Shown: positions 1 through 12,596 of the stretch, piece by piece
Layout: each line of letters begins with the position of its first letter
How positions within the stretch are numbered: the stretch's first letter is position 1
Source: Phoenix dactylifera
Lineage: Eukaryota > Streptophyta > Magnoliopsida > Arecales > Arecaceae
Length of the DNA: 64,000 nt
Direction of reading: 5' to 3'
Assembly: GCF_009389715.1 (NCBI RefSeq)
Contig: NC_052401.1
Span: 3,817,530-3,881,529 of the forward strand
Program-made: the position numbers and the translations under genes
Notes under the pieces: generated by a model
What the model was told of the DNA's origin: nothing
The model's input: only the letters and a program-made list of their open reading frames with translations
Databases searched by the model: none

Positions 1-869
1 TGCAGCAAACGACTTATAAAGAATACAAGAACAGAAGGAAAGTCTCTCTATTTACTGATGAGAGAAATCGGGATACTTTTACTCTGCAATGCACTGAAAT
101 AACTTTAGCCTAAATGGCTCACTCCAGGGGACAAAGAAGCAGCAGCAGCAGCAGTCAAGCCTTGGTAGATATTTCTGCCAAAAGTAAATGTGATAGGTGG
201 TGATTAGCCAAAGCTCCTATAATTAGCTTGGGTTTTTGTGCAATAAATTGTTGCTAGCAAACTCTTTATATGGATCAGTCAATGTTTCATTTTTCTCATC
301 CTCCAAAAAATATTATTGTGATGCCAACAAGATGCAGAATTGATTTTGAACACGGAATCTATTTGGATCGTTGGGCTGAAAATCCTATGGGATCCATGGG
401 TTGGACTAGTAAAATTATAGGATCACAGACTGGGTTGAGGTCTTTTTTTCTTCTTCCTATAGAATTCGGACCGGCTCACCCCAAAGCTATTTTTAGTATT
501 TATGAATATAGATCTAACTCAGTCTGTAATTTTATGGTTTTGTTTGTTGTACTAGCCCAATCTATAAATGTTATAGGATTTTTAGCCCAGTCATCCAAAA
601 GCTCTAAATGGATCGATACATTTGTTCAATAACTTCAAACCTTACCTTTTTTTATTATCCAACTTCCATAGCAGTAGGATTCACTTAAACATGCACACAA
701 CGAAGACCTTGCTTGGAAGACCCATAAGTCAAGGATGAATTGGAAAATAGACATATGAAATATTTTTGGTCCGGGTTCATATGTTGTAAGGTACCACCTT
801 GCTCTACTTGAACATATGACACGAGTATGGAACTGCCTTATGAATTCCATCTACTCGGAGTGTTGGATC
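1..869. other. Left edge, no gene recognised
   Basis: AT-rich sequence with no coding region I can support. A 120-codon open frame at 270-632 has no family resemblance I recognise and no splice or start context that argues for it. Some of 640-869 may be the upstream, more decayed part of the LINE that becomes readable from about 900. Confidence 0.4.
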
Positions 870-2690
870 TCAATCTAATTGAAGCCTGATACTATCCCCA
901 TTGACGGAAGGAGACTGCAGATCACAGAGTGCCTTGGTGTGGTGTAGCGCATCCAGTAGAGATTAGAGGGTTGAAGAGCTGCTTCGTTCTTTATGATGGG
1001 CAGGTTGACCCTTGAGAGATCGGTTTTTAGCTTTATGCTAGTCCATCTTATGTCCAACACGGTTGTCCCAAGGTCGGGGCTGTTGAGAAGCCTCCAAGCT
1101 TCTTGTCGTACTCGTATGGCGGCGGACATGGGGTGCACCTGCTAGCCTAGGGTGTCATATGGTAGCCGGTTCAAGAGGGGGTTGGCTGTCTAGTCTCTGC
1201 TTAGGAGGAGAGAGGCACTGGACGCCAGACATGCTGCAAGGCTAGTTTTTGAGTCACAGTGCCTATGGAGTTAGGTGATCACAGCTTGATACGACCCTGT
1301 GTCCACCGATGGGGCATTTCAGAGTGGACGGAGATGCTCTTTTATGTGGAGATTGGCATAGTGTAGATATGGTGAAAGACCGTTGGGTGGATATTCTCTT
1401 GCCGAGGCTCTGTCCGACCATGGTCAATGTTGAGGCCGTGGGTGGCTTGCGGGTCAGTGATCTCCTCCGTCCTGATGGGGCAGGATGGGATTCCAGCCGG
1501 ATTGGTCATCTATTTGGAGAGCACCTTGCAAAGAGAGTACATTCGTTGGCGGTTCCAAGGTGTGATGGCCTGAATGTAAGGGTCGAGAGTACCTCCTATA
1601 GCTCGAGAGTCAGAGTAAGGGATACTCACAACCTTTTCCAAAGTGAGTAAAGTCAGGACTCGCTTGGATTTGATTGTTTGATCTTTACCCGAGGGTTGCT
1701 TTATTCCTTCAGAAGGTGACTTGGGGTCGTCTATTGACAAGGGCCGTCAGAGCAGGCGTGGGTTGAGCATTCTGCCGATCTACCTTAGGTGCGAGGTGGA
1801 GCAGTCTGTGGATCACGTTCTATTCTAGTGTGATTAAGCTATATGGGTGTGGAGGCTTGCTGATATCTTACCGGATGTTCTGCGTTAGTCTGACTCCTTT
1901 ACCCAGGCACTCAGGAGGTGATTCTGCACACCTCGGGCTTGGTATGTAGCCATCAGAGCGACTTATATTGCTTTTCATATTTGGCTGGCTAGGAATACTT
2001 GGATTTCAGGAAGAGCAGTTTTACTCTAAGGCTTGTTATGGAGAGAGCCCAAGTGCAGGCTGTGGAGATCACCTATACAGGTCTATCAAGCAGGCTGTTG
2101 ATAGCTTGGGGCAACTGGGACTCTACCTCTACTCATGCAGCATCTTGGACAGTGTGCATCACTTGGGAGTCCCCACCCTTGAACTTCCTTAAGGTTAACT
2201 TTGATAGATGTGTTTCGGATGGTGGCAGGAGGGGTGGTCAGAAGCTCAGACTCTAGAGTGACAGCAGTCGGAGGGGGCACAATCTTCGACATTTCAATTC
2301 TTAGGGTGGAGCTAAGGACAGCTTGTGCTGATTTATGTTATGCTCGACGTGTGCTACGAGCCAATGCCATCCTGCTCGAAGGTGACTCAACTACTGTGAT
2401 CGGTTGGATCCGGAGGTGTTTTGGTTACGCTGGGGAATGCCACCCCCTACTTCGGAACATCTGGGACATAGCTATTGGTGACATTACCTTAGCATGTTTA
2501 TAGAGAAGCTAATGGAGCAGTGGAATGGGTGGCTTTCTTTGTGGCAAATCACTCCGTAAATTCTTTAGACTAGTGAGGAGGAGCTGCCTAGAGTGCTCCA
2601 TGACTATTTATATTTTAACTTTTTTTTAGATGTATTCATATTAGATTTGTATGAGTCGTCCGGTGTAAAAAGAAAAAAAAGAAAGAAAGC
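870..2690 (+). mobile_element. LINE (non-LTR) fossil, 5'-truncated: end of reverse transcriptase, zf-RVT and RNase H regions
   Basis: The 3' half of a plant LINE, broken by stops and shifts. At about 930-1100 the frames read like the post-catalytic part of the reverse transcriptase, with the family signature LMSNTVVPRSGLL. At 1309-1650 a 113-codon stretch matches the zinc-binding reverse-transcriptase region, with DRWVDILLPRLCPT, VSDLLRPDGAGWD and VRVRDTHNLF in family order. At about 1965-2510 come a WLARNTWISGRA-like linker and an RNase H fold: KVNFD near 2193, then VELRTACADL and EGDSTTVIGW in the 2201-2503 frame. The element ends in an impure A-rich tail at about 2668-2690. The 5' UTR, ORF1, endonuclease and most of the reverse transcriptase are missing or unreadable, as expected from 5' truncation. 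Its own protein cannot be made. I could not define target-site duplications. Family assignment is firm, the left boundary is not. Confidence 0.82.
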
Positions 2691-3058
2691 CTAATGCTTT
2701 TATCGGGCATACAATATATGATTTTACTTATAAAAATTCTTATATTAATTCATTACTAAAATTTAAAAATATCATACCATTCACCTGAATTGTTTTGAGG
2801 GTACGAGAAATAACTGACATTGCCAAATATTGCTACTTATAATAAGCTTAAACTACTTAATTTGTAATGGATCAAAATTTAGATTTCAATCTCCAATGGA
2901 TCCGAGTTTAGATTCTGAGGTAAATATCCATGATTTAGCTGTGGGCAACTCTAGATCCACTTGTCATGGTTAATGTGTCACGTAAACCATGGTAATAGAG
3001 TTATAGAGCTACGGAGTGGGTCCCACCTAAAGAAAACATCTCTCGCTTCTTCCCAAAG
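2691..3058. other. WHY2 upstream region and probable promoter
   Basis: Between the LINE tail and the first ATG of the WHY2 transcript region. AT-rich to about 2930, then more balanced. No TATA box stands out with confidence. The LINE therefore ends within about 500 bp of the WHY2 start codon. Confidence 0.35.
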
Positions 3059-3196
3059 ATGGACGGTCAAGATCTGCTTGATCTCGGCGAGTTGATCAGA
3101 AATGCGGCTTCCGAAAACAAAAAGACGCAGGCTATCCATGACTCGCTTTTGATACTTCGCGGCGATGTTGAAGCTCTCCCGCTTCCTGCCTTCCAG
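3059..3196 (+). promoter_or_regulatory. Upstream ORF overlapping the WHY2 start, in another frame
   Basis: An ATG at 3059 in strong context (A at -3, G at +4) opens a frame without stops for 46 codons, exactly to the WHY2 exon 1 donor at 3196. After splicing to 5387 it adds one lysine codon and stops at 5390-5392. It spans the WHY2 ATG at 3165 in a different frame. The WHY2 ATG itself has weaker context (G at -3, T at +4). If transcription starts upstream of 3059, most ribosomes would meet this frame first and WHY2 would need leaky scanning. If transcription starts between 3062 and 3164, the frame is irrelevant. The encoded peptide (MDGQDLLDLGELIRN...) matches no family I know. Confidence 0.5.
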
Positions 3197-4253
3197 GTAA
3201 CTGAACCCTAACCCTAACCCTAATACCGTCGCGTCCTCTTCTTCTCATACTCCATAATACATTTTTCCATTCAATTCCACACAGTGGATTATATAGTCGC
3301 TCGATTTGACCTTGATTGCTTGCGTCTATCTTTTGATTTTAATTTTTTTTTTTTATAAATATGTCGAGTATATTAGAATTTATGGCGTTCTTTGATGCAA
3401 AACGACGAGGGATTGCTTCGAAATGGTTTCTAAAACACATGAAAGGACTTTAGAGGAGTAATCCTTAGTCTGTGGCGATCAGTTCTGTGGGGATTGGAGT
3501 TTATGAGTCCCTGGGGAATACCAGTTTTCTGTAAATATTTGTGAGATTAACAAGATGATAGTGGAATCATGAAAGATGTGGTGGAAGTATGTAATCTGGT
3601 ATACTTACTATTGGATAAGGGCTGGGGCTGCAAGAAAGATTGGGATTTGGGTTTAAGATGTGCCGGACCTGACCATGTTTTGGGACTGTAACTGACCTTG
3701 TTGGAAACGGATTTGCTTAGTTCCAGGTTTGGTCTTGTATACCTAGTTTGGGACCCGTTAGATTGGTTTGTTAATATCAGGTTGGGTCTGGCCGTTGATC
3801 TGAATCTGTGCCTAGGTTTCGGAATTTCAGGTGAGGCCCCTGACTCACTTGCAGCCATATGGGTTGTAAAAATGTTACGGGACAGTTTTTAGTGAGACTT
3901 TTAATTTAAAATGGAAATCTTCTATATGTGTTTGGCTAGTTGGCCAATATTGGTGGCTTAGAATTAAATGCTTTCATATTGCCTAGGAGTAGCGTTCACT
4001 TTTTCCCCCTGTTTTTGTTGCAGGTGGAGGGTTGCTAGGCATGTATTTTGGAGTCATCAAGTGTCTTTCAAGTTTCTGCATGTGTTTTGGCTTTTCATGG
4101 TTATTCAATTTTTTTTGTGACCACGATATTGATTTTTTTTCAAGTTAAAAGGGATTCCTTTAAGTATTGGATCATCTAGGTTAGCCTCTCGATCTTTTGT
4201 TACTAACGAATAGCCTTGTACAAATTTAGGTTGAGTTGTTTGCAACATAAATT

Positions 4254-4338
<85 letters not shown>

Positions 4339-7300
4339 GTTAAGCAAAACCTCAGCTAGATTTTGTAGTCTCTTCTTTACCCCTGTCTTGTGCTTAATAT
4401 TTTGGCTTCTATGATGTTGGATCAAATGCTAAGCCACCAAGTAAATGGATCTTAATAATTTCTTAAAACTTAATGTTGCTGCATGAAAGGTAGAGAAAGA
4501 AATTGTAAGTTAAATATACACCATTAGATTGATAGGACACAGCACAATCACCACAAATAGGTTTAGTTTCAGAAAACAACCAGAAGTTGGCTCTATATTT
4601 TGGGTGATATGAGGATGCTACTGGGCTACCATGAATTTTTCTACAGCATATAGTATACCCTTATGTGCCTCTGCTTAAACCTTTTCAACCCAACTTTTTG
4701 GTAATTTGATATTTGTCGGGAAGCTCTTTTGAAGTGATGCCCATTGGTATAGGTCCTGGCTTCAAATTCAGTGTGGATTTTATATGGTGAATATTCTTTT
4801 AGCCAATACGAGAGGAATAAAGCATTGCTCACAGCTACTTGGTTTGTACCATGACCGTCAATCATGGACCATGAATTCTGTACATTTATTTGTATCAAGT
4901 TGGACAATGTAGAAATTAAAGAAAAATAACTCCAATTTTTCACTTGGATTTGGTGAGATAAGGTATCAATTGCATGTCATTCACAGCATACGCCGCATAT
5001 TTCAGAGCAGTGGTTGGATGTGTACAAATCAAAGTAACATTTTTCTGCTCCTGGGTACATCAAATGTGTTTAAAACCTGAACAGCTGGTTATACTCCAAT
5101 AATTGGCTGTATTTTCCAAAATTTGTTGTGATTCTTCTATGCATCATGTTTATTATAGCACTCAACATCTCAAATATAAAAGCGTACTAGATAGGTGGCT
5201 AAGCTTTGGGAAAAAATGCTGTAATCTTATGATATACTAAAACCATGTATTTTTCTAGGTAACAGGTAGAATTGTAATCTGTTTAATATAACTTCAAGTT
5301 TCCGCTTTATGTCTATGTGTGAAACTCTCTCTGTGAAATGGTGTTTTTATTGAATGATTTTATCGAACTTTTATATGGATAAACAGAAATGAACAGGCCA
5401 GGAACTTTTTATTGAGGAAGGCTACTAAAATAAAGGATACCTTTTGGTTGAGTGCTTTTAGTTCTCAACATGGTATTTCAACCTCTGGACCAGATCTTGT
5501 GGCAAATGGTATGGTTCTATCCAATTAGACATACTTTCGCTTGCTGCCCCCCAAATCTTATACATTGTTGATTTCATCTGTTTGATCTCTTATTCTCCAG
5601 CAGGAAATTTCTCAGGCAGAAGATTTGCACAATACACAATTTTTAAAGGGAAAGCTGCCCTTTCTGTGTCACCAAAGTTACCAAGTTTCTGTATAATGGA
5701 TGTATGTTTTATTTGTTCTATTCTTTTCTGCATTCTTGTTTTGATATCTTTTGCTTGAAATTATCAACTGCTATTTTAACAGTCAGGGAGTTCTAGAGTT
5801 GACCGAAAGGGTGGTGTAATGCTGACATTTTGGCCTGCTGTTGGGCAACGGAAATACGATTGGCAAAAGAAGCAGGTAATGATCATTCTTTCTTTTGATC
5901 AGGGATCCCCTATTGAATCAGCTCTCTTCTTCATGCTTTGGCCTATTTCACTCTTGTTAATAGATTTTGGTTGGATACTGCTAAAGGTTTTGGGTTTATT
6001 CTAAATTATTTATGGTGTTAAGGCTGAAACAAGTTGGTTTTTCATAAAGTTGGATTTTGTGACTGCTAAAAAGTTGACATTTTGGATAATTCCATCTTCC
6101 TTGGTTTGCCTCTTTATTCTATATTTAATTGTACGTCATTTCTGGTTAATCTTCTTCTGTAGGTCTTTGCTTTATCACCTACTGAAGTTGGAAGCTTGAT
6201 AAGCCTAGGCCCTGATGAATCTTGTGAATTTTTACACGATCCTTCAATGAAATCAAGGTTTTGCGGCATTTTGCCATGTTTTTATAGTAATAAAAATGCT
6301 TCCATTCAGTTGTTTGGCATTTGATTTACACTCCTATGGTCTCTCACATACATGATTTTTCACTGAACATTGGTCATACAGTCTTGAAGGCCAGGTGAAG
6401 AAATCACTGTCAGTTACCCCACTTGGCAATAGCAGTGGCTATTTCCTTAATTTGAGTGAGTAATTTTCTGTTTCTTCTAATATGTCAATTGCATTATTAT
6501 TGTCTTTTTAAAGAACACATTCATTGTTTCAACAGCCCTGTTTGTTCCAATTGTTTGTTTCAGTTCTTTTTAAGTTTGCTTATCTCATTTTTATGTGGAA
6601 TAAATTGGGAATCAGGGATTTTGAAACAGCAAGAAATGTGTTGCCTTGCTTAAATGAATTGGAAAAAAGCTGGTTGTTTTACCTGTATTTTTCAGAGCAA
6701 CTTTTATGTTTTATCACGTCAATTATTTTGTTTTTAAAGAATAAAGCATCCTTAAGCTATCCAATTGAAAATTCTATATGATAAATTTATGCTTTAAAAT
6801 CTCTATCATGAAATTCTCAACGATTAATTTATGCTATGACCATGTTTTATTTTCTAAATTTTGTAAAATCCTTAAACTGTTTGTTAAAAATTTATGGTTT
6901 ACAAATTTCTAAATCTCTCAAAATGTCTTTTTTGAAATAAAAATTCTCCTTGCTGCCTCCTTTTTTCATCAACCAAGATTCTGCGGAGTATTAATTTTGG
7001 AATCTCAAACGTTTTATATTATTGAAAAGAAATAAAACTTGATTTTGTAGGTAAACTTTTTGTCATGCGAGTTAGGAAAGAACAATCTCCTAGATTGTCT
7101 GACAGAAAAATATAAGAAAAAGAACTGCAAGAGAAATGCTGATTACGCAATTTCCCGCTGATTAATTGAAAGCAGTCCACCATAATGAACATTATCTTAC
7201 AGTATGTTAACCTTACTTCATTTTACCATCCATGTTAAGTGATTGATCCAGTTGGTTGGTCAAGAGTATGTATCAAAGGATTGTAGAGACAATTTTCTTA

Positions 7301-10188
7301 ACCAGCCGTGAGGCTAGAATTAAAATATCTTTTTGTGATTTTGAATGTTTAAGGATTCTCTGATTGGATAAGACAAACATAACACACACACATACACATG
7401 TACACGCGCGCGTGCGCACACATGCGTATATATAATGATCACCAAATTTTGCTGAATGTTAAGGACGAAATGTGGATAGGGGTCTATTTAGAGGAGGATT
7501 TGGACCTACTGCACCTATTGCCTTTTTGTTGGAGAAACCCCCTGCCATATTGTCCATCACAATGCACATTGTTATATAGGTAAATGCCCAATTTCACTGA
7601 GCACTGGATACCAAATATGGAGGGGGAGTCTCTTTAGAGTTGGATTTGTGTAACGGGCCTGCAGCCCTTTTGCAATTGGCCTTTGGTTAAAGGTTGAGTA
7701 GCCTGAATTCTGAGTAGTCAGTGTGGTGGGTGTTTATCATGTTGTCTTTGTGGAGAAAACATGTCATGACAGAGGTGGAAGCTTAACACTATCTGGAGAT
7801 CTGACTGGGCAGGATCAAGTTCAGGATCTCCATTCAGTGTGGCCATTCTCGGACCCATGTACTCCTAGGAAGGTTGGCAAGTAAGATTACTGGTCCTCTG
7901 CCCTCAAGGATAGATCTTATCAATGTATATTTTTACAGAGTTCAGAAAGTCTCATGCTGCAATTATCTTTTTTTTAGCAAGATTTTACTTTATTTAAGAT
8001 AATTGGTGGACCTATTTAAACAAAGTTGGGATAACTAAAACGTCTTCTACCTTGTAAACTTTAAGGCACAATGGATCTCTTTTTGATGGTTAGCTTACAA
8101 AATCAACTGATGGAATATCTTCATTTGAGTGTTGAAATTGGATAGGTAGAAATCATGATATTATAACTCTCTTGAGGATGGTGTTGCAGTAGTAACTTCG
8201 TATAGCGTAGTGGTCTTACAGTAACATACAATGAGGGATGATGATACAATTGTGCTTCAATCAGCAGCTGATTGGTAGAAGAAATAAAGAGAGGGCCTTA
8301 TTCTTCATTTGAAAATTGGAGTAATCAATTTGAGATGGCATAAAGTGTTTCTCTATTTTTTTATTCTTGTTGACATTTGACATCTTTTTTCTGTTTCTTT
8401 CCTGGGGTTTATTTAATTTAAAGATATTTTTCCCCTTTTACGAAATACTATGCAGATGTTGTGAATACCGTCCAGAAGACAAATGAGCGCTTTTCATTAC
8501 CAGTTACAAAGGCTGAGTTTGCAGTGATGCGCACAGCATTAAGTGTAAGATTTTGCAATCCAATTATTTATTTGTCATCCATGCTGAACTAAAAAATAGT
8601 CATTTTGCTCAATATTTACTGGAAAAGTGTTATAAATCATTTTTGGCTACCGTTAGAATGCAATATGAAGATCTAGTCCAGTCAAACACTTTATTTCTCT
8701 CAATATTACTCCTGGACTATGGATTACATTTAGTTCGGATTCCAACTGATTTATCATTCCTTTTGTTATTATATTTGCGATAATTGATGAACAGTGTACC
8801 ATTAAGGGATCCATATGCACATGAAAATTGGCATCATTATCATTAAAGGTTGAATCAGCAAACAGCAGTCTGTACATACTCATTTCTTTGAGAAAAATGA
8901 GAAACAACAAAAAAGAATATATCTAAATGTGAGAATAGGTTTCATAATTTAGCGACAAATAAAACTCAGGATGATAGTTAATCACTTCAGAGTTTATATT
9001 GTTTCAGATGCATGCGTTTGTGTGCCATGTGTTTCTTTGCATATACATAAACAGCATGTTTCTTGTGCAAAGTATATCAGCCAATTTCGTAATGATGTAT
9101 TTGCATATGCACATATTTGCACATTTGACAAAAAAAGAAAAATTGATAGTGCATTACTGCATTGTTTGTATGTGATTACGATCTCCATAAATCTCATTCT
9201 TAGTTTACCTCCTTTGTCAGACACTGATATCGTTCATTGACCTGCCATACCAAACTGATCACTGGACATGCTGGTTGTGCCCTTGTAATAGACTGTTTTC
9301 TTAACTTGACTTCTATCCGTGTACTGTTCACTCTATTTAGGCTCTCCATGCTATTTTCTCTCTGTGCATTGGAACGCCTTGAACCTTCCCCGAACATGTA
9401 CAGACGCAATTTAACTTTTGCTGCCATATGTTCAATGCTTGTCATTGAGCTCTTGTTTTTTATTTCCCTTCCATTGTCACCTGCTGTTCTTTCTCGCTTC
9501 TGAAGCTTTATCCACCATATTATATCATTATCGTTACTACTGACAAATGGCACTGTTATTAAAATTATATAAGCAAGTGCTCCTCTACACCGTCATGCAG
9601 AAAGTTCAATTTTCTCTTATGTGCCTTAATCATGCTAGTTCCGAACCTTCTATGCTTCATTCCCCTTTTAGTTCTCTTTCAACCCGCTGCTTCGGTAAAA
9701 ATGAACACCCACATGTACTTGGAAGTTTTTTGGGTCATCTAAGTTAATGGGTAGACAGACAATTGGATGCTTTCTTGAGTGTTCTAAATTGAAGATGGAT
9801 GTGTAAAAATGCCAAGATTCAGTCTTCTTGGTTATATGACCAAGTATATTTTTTGTTAACGGCAGTGCTTAACTATCTAGACAGATGTTTCTGTGGGTAT
9901 CATTAACATGCACAACAGAGACAAAAAATGCACCCAATATACTCGATATCTTTATCATGCTTAGTAGTGCATACGCATATGGATATGTCAGTATGATTTC
10001 ATGTGTGTTTTTTTTGTGACGTTAATGACTTCTATGTGGCTCCTAACATCTCTTCTCTGCAGTATGTATTGCCACACATCATGGGCTGGGACCAAGTCAT
10101 CGGTCCGCGGCTGCCAAACATCCCGCAGAACACTCCAAGGCAGCGAAGGGAGGTGCTGCCAGACCCGGATTTTGAATGGGGAAGGTGA
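3165..10188 (+). CDS. WHY2: Whirly protein WHY2, mitochondrial single-stranded-DNA-binding protein
   Basis: Eight exons: 3165-3196, 5387-5508, 5604-5701, 5783-5875, 6163-6257, 6382-6455, 8456-8544 and 10063-10188, giving 242 residues, close to the usual 235-240. Whirly proteins bind single-stranded DNA and guard organelle genomes against error-prone repair. WHY2 is the mitochondrial member. The start [11 protein letters not shown] begins a basic, Ser/Leu-rich presequence. The diagnostic KGKAAL motif lies at residues 66-71, followed by [58 protein letters not shown] and PHIMGWD, the Whirly core in order. The acidic, aromatic tail ends FEWGR. The last motifs resemble WHY2 more than plastid WHY1/3. 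All junctions are GT-AG and in frame. Intron 1 (2.2 kb) and introns 6 and 7 (2.0 and 1.5 kb) are long. The upstream overlapping frame may limit translation. Confidence 0.93.
3204..3223 (+). repeat. Short interstitial telomere-like tract beside the WHY2 exon 1 donor
   Basis: Three CCCTAA units in a row, beginning eight bases after the exon 1 donor. The unit is six bases, not the seven-base CCCTAAA usual in plant telomeres. Such motifs near transcription starts resemble telo-boxes of plant promoters and leaders. Confidence 0.8.
4256..4335. repeat. (TA)n microsatellite, about 80 bp, in WHY2 intron 1
   Basis: An uninterrupted alternation of T and A over about 40 units. Likely length-variable between individuals and able to extrude as a cruciform. 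Confidence 0.95.
7383..7432. repeat. CA/CG-rich simple repeat in WHY2 intron 6
   Basis: Alternating purine-pyrimidine run (CACACA, then GCGCGCGTGCGC) of the kind that can form Z-DNA. The intron sequence just after it, about 7440-7950, is less AT-rich than the rest and may be a decayed insertion, but no family could be named. Confidence 0.7.
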
Positions 10189-12596
10189 TATTAAATGTGT
10201 ATTTTGCATCACACCTCTCGTCATTGGAAAGAAGTGACCATGTAATCTGCCACAGTCAGGCCTAAATATTCTCTTGGAATCCCCAGATGTATGTTTGAAC
10301 TTGTTGGGCAATTAAATCGCTCATCTATATTGTTGGCTATATATAACATCAGGTTTTGTTTAGGGCCTGTTTGGTTTGGTGTTAAGTTTGGCAATTTTTG
10401 CTCTTTAAATTGGGCCATTGCAGGAACTTATTTTAGCTCCACTTCAGGCCAACCAAATGCTGCTCCCATGAGCCAATCTGAGTTTGGATGCCCAGTTGTG
10501 GACAACTGAACAGACAAATAGAGATCATTCTGGAGCTTTCCCGGAATTACTGGTTTTCCAGCATGGAAAAAAAGAAAGCTACATGAGATTATCACCTAAA
10601 TTTCAAAAATTTAAATTTGTCACACTTTGCCATTGTTCTCATTCTATATTTCTTTGAAAAATGGAAATGTCTGATATAGCCGGGATGAGCTGCATCATTG
10701 GGTTTGCATTTTCCAAACAGAGTATAATGCTTATGTAGTTCCTCGAGCATTCTCCTGCATGCTCTTGAGCATTAGTTCATTGGCTTGTTCCCGTCTTTAT
10801 TTATGTAGTTAATGCATCTTGCTGATAATCCACTATCTGATTCATGGGTTGTGAAATCTCAAATGGTTTTTTTTTTAATGTAATTGTGTGGTTCCGCTCC
10901 AAAATGCAGCAGGATATTCTGAATATGGATGACCATTCCCTTTACGCAATTATTTTGTTCATGATAAGAAATTTTTTAAGTTATATTATGTTCTGATTAG
11001 ACCAGAAAAGATCTATGGTGATACGTTTTCTCAAGGTTTTTGATGATCCTTTCTTGCCAATCTTTACCTACGCATAAAGATGCAGCCACAAGGCCAATCC
11101 TCTGATCAAAATTTAAAAAAACTTATTGGCAATTAAAAACTGCTATATTGGTCATGGTTTAAGCTAATCTATGTAGATGGTAAAAATAGGTTGGTCAGCC
11201 ATTCATTGTAGGCTTTGGAAAGGATATGTATGGAGAGGATGTTATTTGTATGTCAAATTTATAATCTTTATATCATAATGGAGCAATTTTACTATTTTAA
11301 TTCCTTTTATCTAACTAAAGAGTAACTTATTGAAATTAAACTGCAGTGGTGCTGAAGAATACTAGTAGCCCTTATTCTAAGTTAAAGAAGCACCTGGGCT
11401 ACTCCATGGGCAAATTCTCTGTAGACAAATCCTCTAAGCCGCATTTGGTCACAACTCTCAATGGTGAAAATGAGTTGAACGTGAGCCGAGTGAGGCATAA
11501 CTCTAGCTCTCGCTTGGCTCATTTTGTAATTGAGCCAATTTTGAGCTAGTGCATTTCATTTTGACTGGAGCTCGGCATATACACGAATAGCTTGTTTACA
11601 AGATCTAATAAAATTTTGAGATCATTTCAGACTTTTATTTAGATAGTTTGAAACAATAATTCTAATTATATTTTAATTTTATAATTTAAATCTATTTTAT
11701 TCTATATAATTTATATTAATATATAAAAAATAATTTAAAATAAATTATGTGTATATTAATATTTTGAGCTAATTCAAATCAAGCTTGAAAGAGCTAGGTT
11801 GAGCTCTCGCTCGCTCATTTCTTAATCAAGTGAGCTTAACTCAAACTAGCACATAAACAACTTTGCTCATTTGCCTACCAAACTTTGTTGAATAAAGCGA
11901 CGACAAGCTTATTCCAAGCTTTATGTTTGCCCGAGTAACTTTTTAAAACTAGGCATAAGTTTTTATCTCCCCTATCCCCTAAAAAAAAAAAAAAAACCAA
12001 AAAAGGTGGAAACATGGAAGTATGCCGGTCAAACTTACTCACATCATAAATATTCAAGGAAAAAGTTGTCATAGACCACTCTTGAGATAAATCCATCATT
12101 TATGCCTACCTCCATCCATCCTTTTGGCTTTGTTGGTTTAGAAATAAGAAAAATGACAATATCTGAAGTTATATCTATAAAAATAGCTTTTTCTGATGTA
12201 ATATAAATAGTTACCACAAACTATTCTAATTTTTGTTGGCCACAGTTTTAGAATAACTTTTGCATGAAGGCCATAAAAAAACATAAAACTAAGAATAAAT
12301 AATTAGAAGCAGAAGGAAAAAAGTATAAATAATTAGAAACAACTTATGACAACCTTCCGATGAAATCGACGTGCATGCTATGAGCAAGTTTGACGAGCAT
12401 AATAATTCTTGGATTATGCCTTCCCCACAAAGAATATTTGGCAAGTACCAGGTTTTTTCCAATCCTCGTATCTGCTTCATTCCCGGACAGAACGCCGTCT
12501 CATGGATGCAAACACGTTCAATTAAAACTTGTTTCAGATATCGCAAACAAAGATCGGTAACAACATTGCCTTGCCTCAGTCCATAATCTCTCTTTG
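10189..12596. other. WHY2 3' flank and intergenic sequence before the PPR gene
   Basis: The first few hundred bases should hold the WHY2 3' UTR. A GGGCCTGTTTGG motif at about 10363, typical of the ends of plant hAT- or Harbinger-like elements, has no clear partner. About 11450-11950 is a decayed repeat with GAGCTCGCTCG-like words (for example around 11800) of a kind scattered in plant genomes. No gene seen. Confidence 0.4.

Noticed and set aside
270-632. 120-codon open frame near the left edge
   Set aside because: No recognisable domain, codon pattern or neighbour support. AT-rich chance frames of this size are expected.
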